From assembly GCA_035555675.1 (NCBI GenBank), contig DATMGH010000193.1, positions 41,038-105,037 on the forward strand: DNA of 64,000 nt. The letters run 5' to 3'. The translations under genes were made by a program, and so were the position numbers. The notes below the pieces were generated by a model. The model searched no databases, was not told where the DNA came from, and saw only the letters and a list, made by a program, of their open reading frames with translations. This document shows positions 19,576 to 28,679 of the stretch, one piece after another. Source of the DNA: Solirubrobacter sp035555675. GTDB taxonomy: Bacteria > Actinomycetota > Thermoleophilia > Solirubrobacterales > Solirubrobacteraceae. The first letter of the stretch is position 1, and every line of letters begins with the position of its first letter.

Positions 19576-21129
19576 TCAGCCCGGGCTGAGGCGGCGCAGG
19601 GAGCCCGCGATCGCGATCAGGCGCGAGTTCGGGATCGACATCGTGAGCGTGTTGGTGACCCAGTAGACGCCCTTGCTCGTCCGCCACGCCACCAGCCGCA
19701 GGTGGCTGCCGTCGTAATAGAGCATGAGCTTGCGGCCGTTGACGTCGCGCGTGCGGTCCGGATCGTCGAGGATCGGCGGGTAGCGCCACGTCATGCCCTG
19801 CACGCCGTAGTACTCGCCGTAGAACCCCGTGTAGAGCACGAGCCGGTACGCGCGGTGCAGCTTGCCGTCCCCGTCGCGGATGCTGTAGATGCGCGGCTGC
19901 GTGTCCGTGTAACGGGATCCGGTCTTGCGCAGCGCCGGGAAGTAGAACGGGAACTTGAGCTTGCCCTGGCTCTCGACGACCACCGCCATGTTCTCGCCCT
20001 CGGTCGGCGCCTGCTCGAGCCCGGAGATCGCCGACGGCTTGTTGCGCTTGCGCTTGGACTTCTTGGCCGCGGGCGACTTCTGCGGCGTGTCGCGCTCGCT
20101 GACCCGCCGCGGGTTCGAGGACCCCTTGCCGGTCATGAACTCCGAGAACGCCTTGCGCAGCCCCGACGCCTTGATGTACAGGTTGCTGTCGACCAGCGGG
20201 TTCTTGGCGCTGTAGGCCGGGAACCGCACCTCGTTGACCGGCGCGTGCTTGCCGGTGAGGAACAGACCCGTCTTGGCCAGCCCGAGCAGGTTCGAGGTCG
20301 AGACGAACGACTTGTCGACCTCGAAGTACTTGCCGAAGATGTGCGCGAGCTCCTTGCGCTTGGACACGTCCAGCAGCGCCCGGACCGCGTCCTGGTGGCT
20401 GATCTGGCGCAGGAAGTCCTGCTGGCGCGAGGCACGGAAGAAGTCGCTGTCGCCGTGGCGATAGCGCACGTAGTCGAGCGCGTCCTGCCCCTTGAGCTTC
20501 TGGTAGCCGGGCTGCACGTCGATCGCGGCATACGCCTCGCCCGGCCCGGCCGTCGAGTTGTCGTTGTAGTAGCGGCGGTCGACGTCCACGTAGACCCCGC
20601 CGACGTAGTTGACCGCCCGCCGGAACCCGCCGAAGTTGACGTTGATCACGTTGTTGATCGGGAAGTCCTCGCCCGCGTCGGCGAACAACCGCTTGATCGT
20701 CGCGACCGTCTTGCGCGGCCCGCCGAGCTCGTACGCGGCGTTGATCTTCGCCGGCTTGGCCCCCGGGATCTTGACCTTCAGATCGCGCGGGATCGACATC
20801 ACCGCGATCCGCCGCTTCTCGGGATCGATGCGCACCAGCATGATCGTGTCCGACCGCGGCTTGATGCCCAGCTTCTTGTCGTCGTAGCGCGCGTCGGAGC
20901 CGAGCAGCAGGAACGTCCGCGGATCGCCGGCCTCGGCCTCCGTGACCTCCGGGATGTTGAGCGGGACGCGCCCCTCTTCGCGGCCGGTGAACTCGCCGAC
21001 GACGTCGTCGATCTCGAGCAGCACCGTCGAGGCGACCGCGGTCGCCGACAGCGCGATCGTCAGCAGCCCCGCGATCAGGGCGCGCAGCAGCACGCCGCGC
21101 CCGGGACGCGGGACGCCGTCCCCTCTCAC
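19576..21129 (-). CDS. LCP (LytR-CpsA-Psr) family protein with C-terminal extension
   Basis: A 517-residue membrane-anchored protein. A single transmembrane helix lies near residues 13-40, then an extracellular LCP domain with GSDARYDD, RSDTIML, SIPRD and YVRYRHGDSDFFR. LCP enzymes transfer lipid-linked anionic polymers onto peptidoglycan. The last 200 residues form an extra region with a Lys-rich linker (about 375-390) and an unrecognised aromatic-rich domain, not part of the minimal LCP fold. GTG 21129 overlaps the stop codon of the upstream M20 peptidase gene as GTGA and is chosen for that reason. It fits the nearby sugar-nucleotide and TagO-like genes. Confidence 0.85.
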   Translation of the reverse strand: MRGDGVPRPGRGVLLRALIAGLLTIALSATAVASTVLLEIDDVVGEFTGREEGRVPLNIPEVTEAEAGDPRTFLLLGSDARYDDKKLGIKPRSDTIMLVRIDPEKRRIAVMSIPRDLKVKIPGAKPAKINAAYELGGPRKTVATIKRLFADAGEDFPINNVINVNFGGFRRAVNYVGGVYVDVDRRYYNDNSTAGPGEAYAAIDVQPGYQKLKGQDALDYVRYRHGDSDFFRASRQQDFLRQISHQDAVRALLDVSKRKELAHIFGKYFEVDKSFVSTSNLLGLAKTGLFLTGKHAPVNEVRFPAYSAKNPLVDSNLYIKASGLRKAFSEFMTGKGSSNPRRVSERDTPQKSPAAKKSKRKRNKPSAISGLEQAPTEGENMAVVVESQGKLKFPFYFPALRKTGSRYTDTQPRIYSIRDGDGKLHRAYRLVLYTGFYGEYYGVQGMTWRYPPILDDPDRTRDVNGRKLMLYYDGSHLRLVAWRTSKGVYWVTNTLTMSIPNSRLIAIAGSLRRLSPG

Positions 21130-22229
21130 GCCAGCCCACCCTCCACGGGCTCGGGGAAGTGCTCCGGCACGCTGCGCGCGAAGTCGACCAGCGCGCGGCG
21201 GTAGCGCCCCAGCGACGCGATCGACACCCACTCGTCCGGCCCGTGGTGCCCGCCGCCGGACGGCCCGAACTCGACCGCGGGCACGCCCGCCTTCAGGAAC
21301 GCGACCGCGTCCGACGCGCCGTCGCGCCCGACGCTGACCGACTCGCCGTCGGTCAGCCGCGACGCGGCCGCGCAGAGCGCGAGCACGTAGGGGTTGGTCG
21401 GCGACACACGCGCCGGCGGCCAGATGAACGACCGCGCCACGTGGACGTCCGGAAGCGCCCGGATCTGCGCGAGCAGCTCGCCCGGGTCCTGCTCAGGGAG
21501 GTAGCGGATGTCGACGTCCATGGCGCACTCCTCGGGCACCTTGTTGGGCGCGTCGCCTCCGATGATCCGCCCGAGGTTGACCGAGGGGCGGTCGAAGAGC
21601 TCCGAGGACTCAAGCGTGAACGGCATCGACTCGATTCGCCTAAAAACGTCGATCGCCTTCAAGATCGCGTTGTCGCCGAGCCACGGCGTGGACCCGTGCG
21701 CCGACGTGCCGTAGATCATGATCCGCAGCGCCAGCACGCCCTTGGCCTGCACGCCGACGTGCAGGTTCGTGGGCTCGCCGGTGATCGCGAAGTCCCCCAC
21801 GTACCCGGCCTTGACCAGCAGGTCCGACGTGCGCTGGTCGATCTCCTCGGACTCCTCGTCGGGCACGCACACGAAGCGCACGCGCACGCGATCCTGGCCG
21901 GCGAGATCGTGCAGCGCGCACATCATCGCCGCCAGCCCGCCCTTCATGTCGTAGGCGCCGCGGCCCTCGAGCCGGTCGCCGTGGATGCGCGGGTTGAACT
22001 GCTCCGGCCGCGCCGGGACGACGTCGTAGTGGCCGTGGAAGACCAGCGTCGGCGCGTCCTCGGGCCCCACCTCGGCGGTCAGCGCGAACAGCTCGCCGAA
22101 CTGGTGGTCGGCGACCGCGATCTCGCGCGCTTCAAGCCACCCTTTGATGAACCCGGCCGCCGCCCGCAGGCCTTCGACGTTCGACGTGTCGTACGTGATC
22201 AGGCGCTCGGCCAGGACCCGTTCGTCCAT
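21126..22229 (-). CDS. M20 family zinc metallopeptidase (ArgE/DapE-like deacylase)
   Basis: A 367-residue M20 peptidase/deacylase with two active-site metals. Ligands are visible in VFHGHYDVVP, GRGAYDMKGG, PDEESEEID (catalytic Glu), ITGEPTN and GGGHHGPDE. The bacterial dimerisation domain lies at about residues 165-275. It resembles succinyl-diaminopimelate desuccinylase and acetylornithine deacetylase, but the substrate is not certain and no lysine or arginine pathway genes are adjacent. The start ATG 22229 matches the family N-terminus. It is co-transcribed with the LCP gene through a GTGA overlap. Confidence 0.87.
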   Translation of the reverse strand: MDERVLAERLITYDTSNVEGLRAAAGFIKGWLEAREIAVADHQFGELFALTAEVGPEDAPTLVFHGHYDVVPARPEQFNPRIHGDRLEGRGAYDMKGGLAAMMCALHDLAGQDRVRVRFVCVPDEESEEIDQRTSDLLVKAGYVGDFAITGEPTNLHVGVQAKGVLALRIMIYGTSAHGSTPWLGDNAILKAIDVFRRIESMPFTLESSELFDRPSVNLGRIIGGDAPNKVPEECAMDVDIRYLPEQDPGELLAQIRALPDVHVARSFIWPPARVSPTNPYVLALCAAASRLTDGESVSVGRDGASDAVAFLKAGVPAVEFGPSGGGHHGPDEWVSIASLGRYRRALVDFARSVPEHFPEPVEGGLA

Positions 22230-22257
22230 CCGCGGGAGGGTAGCGGCGGGCCGTTGA

Positions 22258-22325
22258 GGGACCTCTCTCATGGATTGCTTGCGTTTTCTCGCGTTTGGTG
22301 CTCATGATCCGACCCGAGAGGTCCC
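22258..22325. promoter_or_regulatory. Long-spaced inverted repeat and promoter upstream of M14 gene 1
   Basis: Arms GGGACCTCTC (22258-22267) and GAGAGGTCCC (22316-22325) are perfect 10-bp complements 48 bp apart. Between them, TTGCGT (22279-22284), an 18-bp spacer and CATGAT (22303-22308) form a plausible plus-strand promoter. The right arm ends just before the GGGGGGAG ribosome site. Confidence 0.5.
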
Positions 22326-22346
22326 AACGATAGGGGGGAGTTGGCT

Positions 22347-25322
22347 GTGAAGCCATGGCTGGGAGCGGCCGCGGTTGCGGCTGCGCTGGTGCTGGTTCCG
22401 GGGGGCACGGCGCTGGCTGGCGTCGACGACCCGGCACTCTTGAAGTTCAAGGTGCCGAGCGAGGACCAGTACGACGATTTCGAGGCGCTCGGCCTCGCCA
22501 TGAACCACGAGGTCGACAAGAACGCCGACGGTTCCATCACCGTCCAGGCGTGGGTGACCGACGAGCAGCTGGCCTGGGTCCGCGCCCAGGGCTACGAGAA
22601 CGTCGGCGTCGTCCACGACAAGTTCAACATCGACCGCATCCGCGCCGAGCGCGACGCGGACATCGCGGCCGAGGTGGCCGCCAAGAAGGCCCTCACGGCG
22701 AACGCCGCCGGCAAGGCCGGCCCGAGCGCCGCGCCGGGCACCGTCCGCGCGCAGCGGGGCGACTTCTACGAGAACAACGTCGGCCGCTTCATCTCGATCG
22801 AGGCGAACACGACCGAGGCGTCGATCAGCTGCACCAGCCCGAACACGGGCCAGGGCTGCACCTACACGGGCCCGGTGCTGCAGGCCGCGGCCTACGACGC
22901 GAACAACCACTTGATCGTCCAGGGCGCGCTGCGGACGTACATCGATCCCGACCCGTCCCAGGCGCCGGACTACTACCAGTACCACTACGAGATCTTCCGG
23001 ATCGGCAGCAAGGGCGACGGCGGCCCGGACCCGGCCTACGTGAAGGTCTCGGCGCCCAACGGGGACGTCGACGTCATCCCGGCGAAGGAATGGGTGCCGA
23101 AGAGCCCGCCCGGCTACGCGGCGAACTTCCAGCACGACTTCAATACGCGCTACTACACCGCGCAGGAGGGCTACGACCGCATCCACGACCTGGTGCGCGA
23201 CTACCCGAACATCGCCAAGGAGATCAAGGCGCCGGACCAGACCTGGGGCTACCAGCGCCGCGCGGCGACGATCCTCGGCTACCAGCAGGCGTCCTACGTG
23301 ACGTTCACGACGCTGACCGACCCGCAGACCGGCCTCGAGTACCAGGCGCCGAACGGCAGCACGTCGACCCTCAACGCGACCAACGCCGCCAAGGCGGTCG
23401 TCCTGCGCACGAAGGCGTGGGGCCACGAGGGCGGCAACGACTACAGCGCCCAGCTCGTCGATCCGCACGCCAACAACGCGCCGCTGACCGTCAGCCTCGC
23501 CGACAAGCGGGTCACGGTCAGCCTCGCCACCGACGCCACCGGCGCGATCACCAGCACGGCGGCCCAGGTGATCGCCGCGATCAACGCGTCCCCGGAGGCC
23601 TCCGCGGTCGTCGAGGCCAGCAAGTACCGCACGAACACCGCCGCCGGCGTCGTCGTGCCGAGCGACGTCTCGCCGCTCAGCGACCTCCTGAAGGCCCCGC
23701 CGACGATCAAGCGCGGCCCGCAGGACCAGTGGATCCTCCGGATCGGCAACGACAAGGGCAAGCCGCAGGGCCAGAAGGTCGGCGTCTTCCTCTACTGCCA
23801 GGAGCACGGCGGCGAGATCGCCACCTCCGGCGTGTGCCTGGAGACGATGTCGCGCCTGATCAAGAACTACGGCACCGATGCGGCGACGACGGCCTACGTC
23901 GACAACCTGGACATCTTCATCCAGCCGTTCATCAACGCCGACGGCGGCACGCACTCGATCTACGACTCGCCGCGGCGCACGAACATGTCGCGCTGGTGCG
24001 AGGACACCACGAAGTACCCGGAGAACCTGACGGACCCGACGTACCGCAACAGCTACGGCGTCAACATCAACCGTAACTTCTCGGTCGGCTCCGCCTACGA
24101 CGGCTTCCAGGGCGCCTCGATCACCGGCTGCGCCGGCTCGAACTTCGCCGGCCCCGCCGAGTACTCCGAGCCCGAGACCCGCAACGAGGTCTGGGTCCAG
24201 TCGCAGTTCCCGAACATCAAGTTCGCCAACAACATCCACTCGTCCGGCGGCTACTTCATGTGGGTTCCGGGCGCCTACACCCCGAAGCGCGAGACGCTGC
24301 CCTACCCCGAGTACGGCACGCTCAACTTCTTCGACCAGACCGCGTCGCACGTGCTGGCGGGCATCAAGGCCCACCGCGGCACGGCGATCCTGCCGCAGAA
24401 GACCGGCCCGGTGATCGACGTGCTCTACTCGGCCGCCGGCAACTCGGCGGACGAGGCGTGGTACGTGCGCGGCATCGTCGGTTACGACTTCGAGATCGGC
24501 GACACGCACTACAACGACACCGGCGTCGGCCCGGCGACCTGCAACCCGGGTCAGCAGCCGCCGTTCGGCACCAACACCACCAACAACTGCCTCCTCAACG
24601 AGGGCAAGTCCGAGGGCGAGGAGTTCGCGTCGGGCAACTACGGCCTGCTGCAGTCCGCGCTCGACTACCAGAACGACGTCACGGCGCCCGACGTCGGCAC
24701 GGACGTGACGTCCGACGGCAAGGGCACCTACACGGTCAAGTTCACCAGCAACGAGGCCGCGTCGATCTACTACACGACCGACGGCTCGACGCCGACGCTC
24801 GAGTCCACTGAGTGGAAGCCGCCGCGCGCCCGCGCGCTGCCGCTGCCGCTGGATCTCGCGCCCGGCACGAAGCTGTCCTGGATCGCGAAGGACTACCGCG
24901 GCAACGTCTCCGCGGTGAAGTCCGAGGTGCTCGGCCAGACCAGCACCACCGGCACCGTCGGCGGCGCCGTCCCGGCGACGCTGAGCCTCACGCTCGGCGC
25001 CCCGGCGACGTTCGGCGCCTTCACGCCGGGCCTGGCGCAGGACTACACGGCCTCGACCACCGCGACCGTGGTCTCCTCCGCCGGCGACGCGACGCTGAGC
25101 GTCTCCGACCCCAGCGCCGACCATCCCGGGTTCCTGACCAACGGCAGCTTCGCGCTCGCGTCGCCGCTGCAGGGCCTCGGCACGGTCAAGACGTGGGACG
25201 GGCCGACCTCCAACGAGACGGTGCCGGTCACGTTCAAGCAGTCGATCGCGGCCAATGAGCCGCTGCGCACGGGCACGTACAGCAAGACGCTGACGTTCAC
25301 CCTGAGCACGACGACTCCGTAG
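22347..25322 (+). CDS. Secreted M14 zinc carboxypeptidase 1, multi-domain
   Basis: A 991-residue exported protein. A signal peptide (KPWLGAAAVAAALVLVPGGTALA) is followed by about 350 residues without a recognised domain. The M14 carboxypeptidase domain then supplies the zinc ligands His487 and Glu490 (QEHGGE), His631 (NIHSSGGYFMW) and the catalytic Glu716 (GYDFEIGD). A chitobiase C-terminal-like repeat (YYTTDGSTPT) lies at about 780-863, and a 117-residue C-terminal module (875-991) is shared with the next two genes. It probably trims C-terminal residues from extracellular proteins. GTG 22347 matches the start of the paralogue and has GGGGAG six bases before it; TTG 22341 is an alternative. 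Confidence 0.85.
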   Translation: MKPWLGAAAVAAALVLVPGGTALAGVDDPALLKFKVPSEDQYDDFEALGLAMNHEVDKNADGSITVQAWVTDEQLAWVRAQGYENVGVVHDKFNIDRIRAERDADIAAEVAAKKALTANAAGKAGPSAAPGTVRAQRGDFYENNVGRFISIEANTTEASISCTSPNTGQGCTYTGPVLQAAAYDANNHLIVQGALRTYIDPDPSQAPDYYQYHYEIFRIGSKGDGGPDPAYVKVSAPNGDVDVIPAKEWVPKSPPGYAANFQHDFNTRYYTAQEGYDRIHDLVRDYPNIAKEIKAPDQTWGYQRRAATILGYQQASYVTFTTLTDPQTGLEYQAPNGSTSTLNATNAAKAVVLRTKAWGHEGGNDYSAQLVDPHANNAPLTVSLADKRVTVSLATDATGAITSTAAQVIAAINASPEASAVVEASKYRTNTAAGVVVPSDVSPLSDLLKAPPTIKRGPQDQWILRIGNDKGKPQGQKVGVFLYCQEHGGEIATSGVCLETMSRLIKNYGTDAATTAYVDNLDIFIQPFINADGGTHSIYDSPRRTNMSRWCEDTTKYPENLTDPTYRNSYGVNINRNFSVGSAYDGFQGASITGCAGSNFAGPAEYSEPETRNEVWVQSQFPNIKFANNIHSSGGYFMWVPGAYTPKRETLPYPEYGTLNFFDQTASHVLAGIKAHRGTAILPQKTGPVIDVLYSAAGNSADEAWYVRGIVGYDFEIGDTHYNDTGVGPATCNPGQQPPFGTNTTNNCLLNEGKSEGEEFASGNYGLLQSALDYQNDVTAPDVGTDVTSDGKGTYTVKFTSNEAASIYYTTDGSTPTLESTEWKPPRARALPLPLDLAPGTKLSWIAKDYRGNVSAVKSEVLGQTSTTGTVGGAVPATLSLTLGAPATFGAFTPGLAQDYTASTTATVVSSAGDATLSVSDPSADHPGFLTNGSFALASPLQGLGTVKTWDGPTSNETVPVTFKQSIAANEPLRTGTYSKTLTFTLSTTTP

Positions 25323-25330
25323 CTCGCAAA

Positions 25331-25366
25331 ACGGGCGCCGGCCGGGACCTCCCGGCCGGCGCCCGT
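25331..25366. terminator. Strong intrinsic-type hairpin after M14 gene 1
   Basis: Perfect 16-bp arms, ACGGGCGCCGGCCGGG and its complement, enclose ACCT eight bases after the stop codon. There is no U-run, as is common for actinomycete terminators. Confidence 0.8.
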
Positions 25367-25411
25367 GGAGCCATCTCCGCGTGAATCGGACTCGAACGTC
25401 CGTCTAAACGC

Positions 25412-25439
25412 TTGCAGTGGACTCACGGATCCCTAAGAA
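25412..25439 (+). promoter_or_regulatory. Predicted promoter of M14 gene 2
   Basis: TTGCAG, a 16-bp spacer and TAAGAA lie 55 bp before the GTG start. The leader has GGAGGGAG as ribosome site. No U-run follows the preceding hairpin, so some readthrough is also possible. Confidence 0.45.
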
Positions 25440-25493
25440 TGGCGCTCCCTTTCGGAGGGGTTCCGAGGGTCTTAAGACGGAGGGAGTGGCTAC

Positions 25494-28400
25494 GTGAAGC
25501 CATGGATGGGGGCGGTCGCGGTTGCGACCGCAATGGTCGTACTGCCGGGCGTGGCGGCCGCTGATGACGGCTACTCCGTCGTGCAGTTCAAGTTCCCGAG
25601 CAAGGCGACGGTCGAGCAGCTCGAAGCGCAGGGGACCGACTTCGACCACGCGATCGTGGACGCACCGGGGGGTGGCGTCCTCGCGAACGCGGTGGTCAAC
25701 GACGAAGAGAAGGCGCTGCTGGAGGCGCAGGGCTATCCGGCCGTCCAGACGGTCATGACCGAAGCCGACGCGGACGCCCTGCGGGCCGAGCGCGACGCCA
25801 CGATCGCCGCCGAGCAGGCCGCGAAGGCCGCGCTCACCAGCGAGGCCGCGGCCAAGAGCAAGAAGGCGGCCGCCGGCACCGTGCGCGCCCAGCGCGCCGA
25901 CTACTGGGAGGACGTCTCCGGCCGCTACATCTCGATCGAGGGCACGACCACCGAGGCGACGGTCTCCGGCCGCACCTACACCGGCCCGGCGCTCCAGGCC
26001 GCCTGGTTTGACGCCGACGGCAACCAGCTCGGCAGCGGCCAGCTCAGGCCCGTGCTCGACACCGACGTGAGCCCCGGCGCGTACCTGTACCACGGGTCGC
26101 GCTTCCGCGTCGGCAACGTGGGCGACGGTGGCATGCCCGCCTACGTGCGGATCGCGGCGCCCAACGGCGACGTCGCCACGCTCGACGCCAAGAAGTGGGT
26201 CGGCAACGGCGGCACGACGAGCCCCGGCGGCTTCATCGAGGACTTCAACACGCACTACGTCACGCCGCGTGAGAGCTACGCCAAGATGCGCGAGCTCGCG
26301 AACGAGTTCCCGAACGTCAGCAAGCTGCTGAAGCTGCCGAACCTGACCAACGGCTACCAGCGCAAGGCGCAGACGATCCTCGGCCTGGCCGCCCCGTACA
26401 CGGGCGCCACGTCGGTCGCGTCTGGCGACCAGGGTCGCGCGGTCGTCCTGACCTCGCTCGCCTGGGGCCACCAGGGCGGCAACAACCTGAGCGCGGCGAT
26501 CGTCAACAACGGCGCGTCCAAGGCGCTGGAGGTCTCGGTCTCCGGCAACGCGATCACCGTCCAGGCGGCGACCGACGACACGGGCGCGATCACCAGCACG
26601 GCCGCGCAGGTCGTGGATGCGATCAACGCCAAGCCGGAGGCGGCGGCGCTCGTCACCGCGAGCAAGTACCGCACCAACGCCGGCGCCGCGGTGGTCAACG
26701 CCACCGCGTCGACGAAGCTCAGCGACTTCCTGAAGGCGCCGACCAGCCAGCCGCGCGGGCCGATCGAGGTCCAGGGCCTCCGGATCGGCAACGACATCGG
26801 CAAGCCGCAGGGCTCCAAGGTCGGCGTGTTCATCTACTGCCAGGAGCACGCGCGTGAGTGGGGCACCCCGCTCGTCTGCCTCGAGACCGCCGAGCGGCTC
26901 GTGCGCAACTACGGGTCCGACCCGGAGACGACACGCCTGATCGACGGCCTGGACATCGTCCTGATCCCGTCGATCAACGCGGACGGCGCGACGTACTCGA
27001 TGTTCGACTACAACAGCCAGCGCAAGAACATGGTCAACTACTGCGCCAGCGACGCGACGGGCCCCAACGACCCGGCCAGCCGCAACTCCTGGGGGGTCGA
27101 CCTCAACCGCAACTTCTCGGTCGGCTCGTACTTCGACGACTACGTCGGCGGCTCGGGCTCCTGCACGAGCGGCACGTTCTCCGGCCCGTTCGAGCTCTCC
27201 GAGCCTGAGGTCCGCAACGAGACGTACATCCAGAACACGTACCCGAACATCAAGTTCGCGATGAACGTGCACTCCTCCGGCGGCTACTTCATGTGGCCCC
27301 CGGGCGCGTACAAGGCCGACCGTACGACGCTGCCGTACCCGCCGTACGGCACGCTGAACTACTTCGACCAGACGGCGGCGGCGGTGCTGGAGCGGATCTA
27401 CGGCTTCCGCAAGACGGCGATCCTGCCGGCGCAGACCGGCCCGGTCACCGACGTGCTGTACTCGGCCGCCGGCAACAGCGCGGACGAGGCGTACTACAAC
27501 CACGGCATCATCGGCTACGACTTCGAGATCGGCGCCATCAAGCAGCTGGCCGACGGGTCGACCGCGTCGCCGGGCTTCCAGCCCCCGTTCGGGGCGGTGC
27601 CGATCGGCGGCAACGCGAACCTCGCCAACGAGGGCCACGACGAGGGCATGGAGTTCTCCAACGGCAACTACGCGCTGCTGGCCTCCGCGCTCGACTACGC
27701 CAACGACACCACGCCGCCGTCCTCGCAGGCGACCGGCGCGACGCTGTCCAACCAGCCGGTGGGCGTGAAGTTCACCACCGACGAGGCCGCGTCGATCTAC
27801 TACACGACCGACGGCTCGACCCCGACCACGGCGTCGACCGAGTGGAAGCCGAACCGGCCGCGCGAGCTGCCGGACCCGGTGCTGCTGTCGTCCAACACCA
27901 CGCTGAAGTGGATCGCGGTCGACTTCAAGGGCAACACGTCCGCGGTGCAGTCGAAGTCCTACGTGGTCGACACGGTGGGCCCGACGGTCAGCTTCACGAG
28001 CCCGGCCGCCGACAACGCGGTCTTCACGCAGGGCCGCCCGGTCCCGGTCGCGTTCACGTGCGCCGACGAGAACAGCGGCGTCGCGAGCTGCGTCGGCTCG
28101 CCGGCGCTGGGCGCGAACCTCGACACGTCCACGCCGGGCACGTTCACCTACTCGGTGACGGCGACCGACAACGCGGGCAACGAGACCGTCGTCACGCGCC
28201 ACTACACGGTGCTGCAGGCGACCAACGAGGACGGCGACGTCACCGGCTCGGTGCCGGCCACGCTGGCGCTCACGCTCGGCTCTCCGGCCTCGTTCGGGAC
28301 GTTCATGCCGGGCGTGACGAACACCTACACGGCGTCCACGACGGCGTCGGTGACCTCGTCCGCGGGTGACGCGACGCTGTCGATCGCGGACCCGAGCGCG

Positions 28401-28664
28401 AACCACACCGGCCACCTCGTCAACGGGTCGTTCTTCCTGGCCCAGGCGCTGAAGGCGCGGGCGCAGAACTCGGTGGTCACGAACACCACGTTCGCCGACG
28501 TCGGGTCCAGCGCGTCGCCGACCGCTCTGCTGGGCTACACCGGCCCGGTCAGCGCGGACGCGGTCACGCTGGAGTTCCAGCAGGCGATCGCGGCGTCCGA
28601 GGGCCTCCGTACCGGCGGGTACGGGAAGACCCTGACGTTCACGCTGTCCACGACGACGCCGTAG
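25494..28664 (+). CDS. Secreted M14 zinc carboxypeptidase 2, multi-domain
   Basis: A 1056-residue paralogue of the preceding gene with the same order: signal peptide (KPWMGAVAVATAMVVLPG), an N-terminal region, an M14 domain with His452 and Glu455 in the classical HARE motif, His593 (NVHSSGGYFMW) and catalytic Glu678 (GYDFEIGA), then a chitobiase C-terminal-like repeat. It adds an Ig-like domain (VDTVGPTVSFTSPAADN onward) before the shared C-terminal module. GTG 25494 follows GGAGGGAG. Duplication followed by domain gain is the simplest origin. The substrate is presumably environmental protein or peptide. Confidence 0.87.
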   Translation: MKPWMGAVAVATAMVVLPGVAAADDGYSVVQFKFPSKATVEQLEAQGTDFDHAIVDAPGGGVLANAVVNDEEKALLEAQGYPAVQTVMTEADADALRAERDATIAAEQAAKAALTSEAAAKSKKAAAGTVRAQRADYWEDVSGRYISIEGTTTEATVSGRTYTGPALQAAWFDADGNQLGSGQLRPVLDTDVSPGAYLYHGSRFRVGNVGDGGMPAYVRIAAPNGDVATLDAKKWVGNGGTTSPGGFIEDFNTHYVTPRESYAKMRELANEFPNVSKLLKLPNLTNGYQRKAQTILGLAAPYTGATSVASGDQGRAVVLTSLAWGHQGGNNLSAAIVNNGASKALEVSVSGNAITVQAATDDTGAITSTAAQVVDAINAKPEAAALVTASKYRTNAGAAVVNATASTKLSDFLKAPTSQPRGPIEVQGLRIGNDIGKPQGSKVGVFIYCQEHAREWGTPLVCLETAERLVRNYGSDPETTRLIDGLDIVLIPSINADGATYSMFDYNSQRKNMVNYCASDATGPNDPASRNSWGVDLNRNFSVGSYFDDYVGGSGSCTSGTFSGPFELSEPEVRNETYIQNTYPNIKFAMNVHSSGGYFMWPPGAYKADRTTLPYPPYGTLNYFDQTAAAVLERIYGFRKTAILPAQTGPVTDVLYSAAGNSADEAYYNHGIIGYDFEIGAIKQLADGSTASPGFQPPFGAVPIGGNANLANEGHDEGMEFSNGNYALLASALDYANDTTPPSSQATGATLSNQPVGVKFTTDEAASIYYTTDGSTPTTASTEWKPNRPRELPDPVLLSSNTTLKWIAVDFKGNTSAVQSKSYVVDTVGPTVSFTSPAADNAVFTQGRPVPVAFTCADENSGVASCVGSPALGANLDTSTPGTFTYSVTATDNAGNETVVTRHYTVLQATNEDGDVTGSVPATLALTLGSPASFGTFMPGVTNTYTASTTASVTSSAGDATLSIADPSANHTGHLVNGSFFLAQALKARAQNSVVTNTTFADVGSSASPTALLGYTGPVSADAVTLEFQQAIAASEGLRTGGYGKTLTFTLSTTTP

Positions 28665-28679
28665 AGTCAGAAGGTGCTC

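Noticed and set aside
18991..19589. In-frame continuation of the RTX frame region into the repeat array, giving an 11-residue peptide repeat
   Set aside because: The frame has no start or ribosome site of its own and the periodicity comes from the 33-bp DNA repeat; the RTX gene stops at 18990.
25378..25440. A tRNA T-arm-like sequence (GTTCGAGTCC on the minus strand)
   Set aside because: The loop is one base too short and no anticodon, D or acceptor arm can be formed around it; the region reads better as the promoter and leader of M14 gene 2.
22302..28415. Minus-strand open frames of 940 and 1003 codons opposite the two M14 genes
   Set aside because: They are antisense shadows: biased composition, no domain, no ribosome site, while the plus strand encodes two clear secreted carboxypeptidases.
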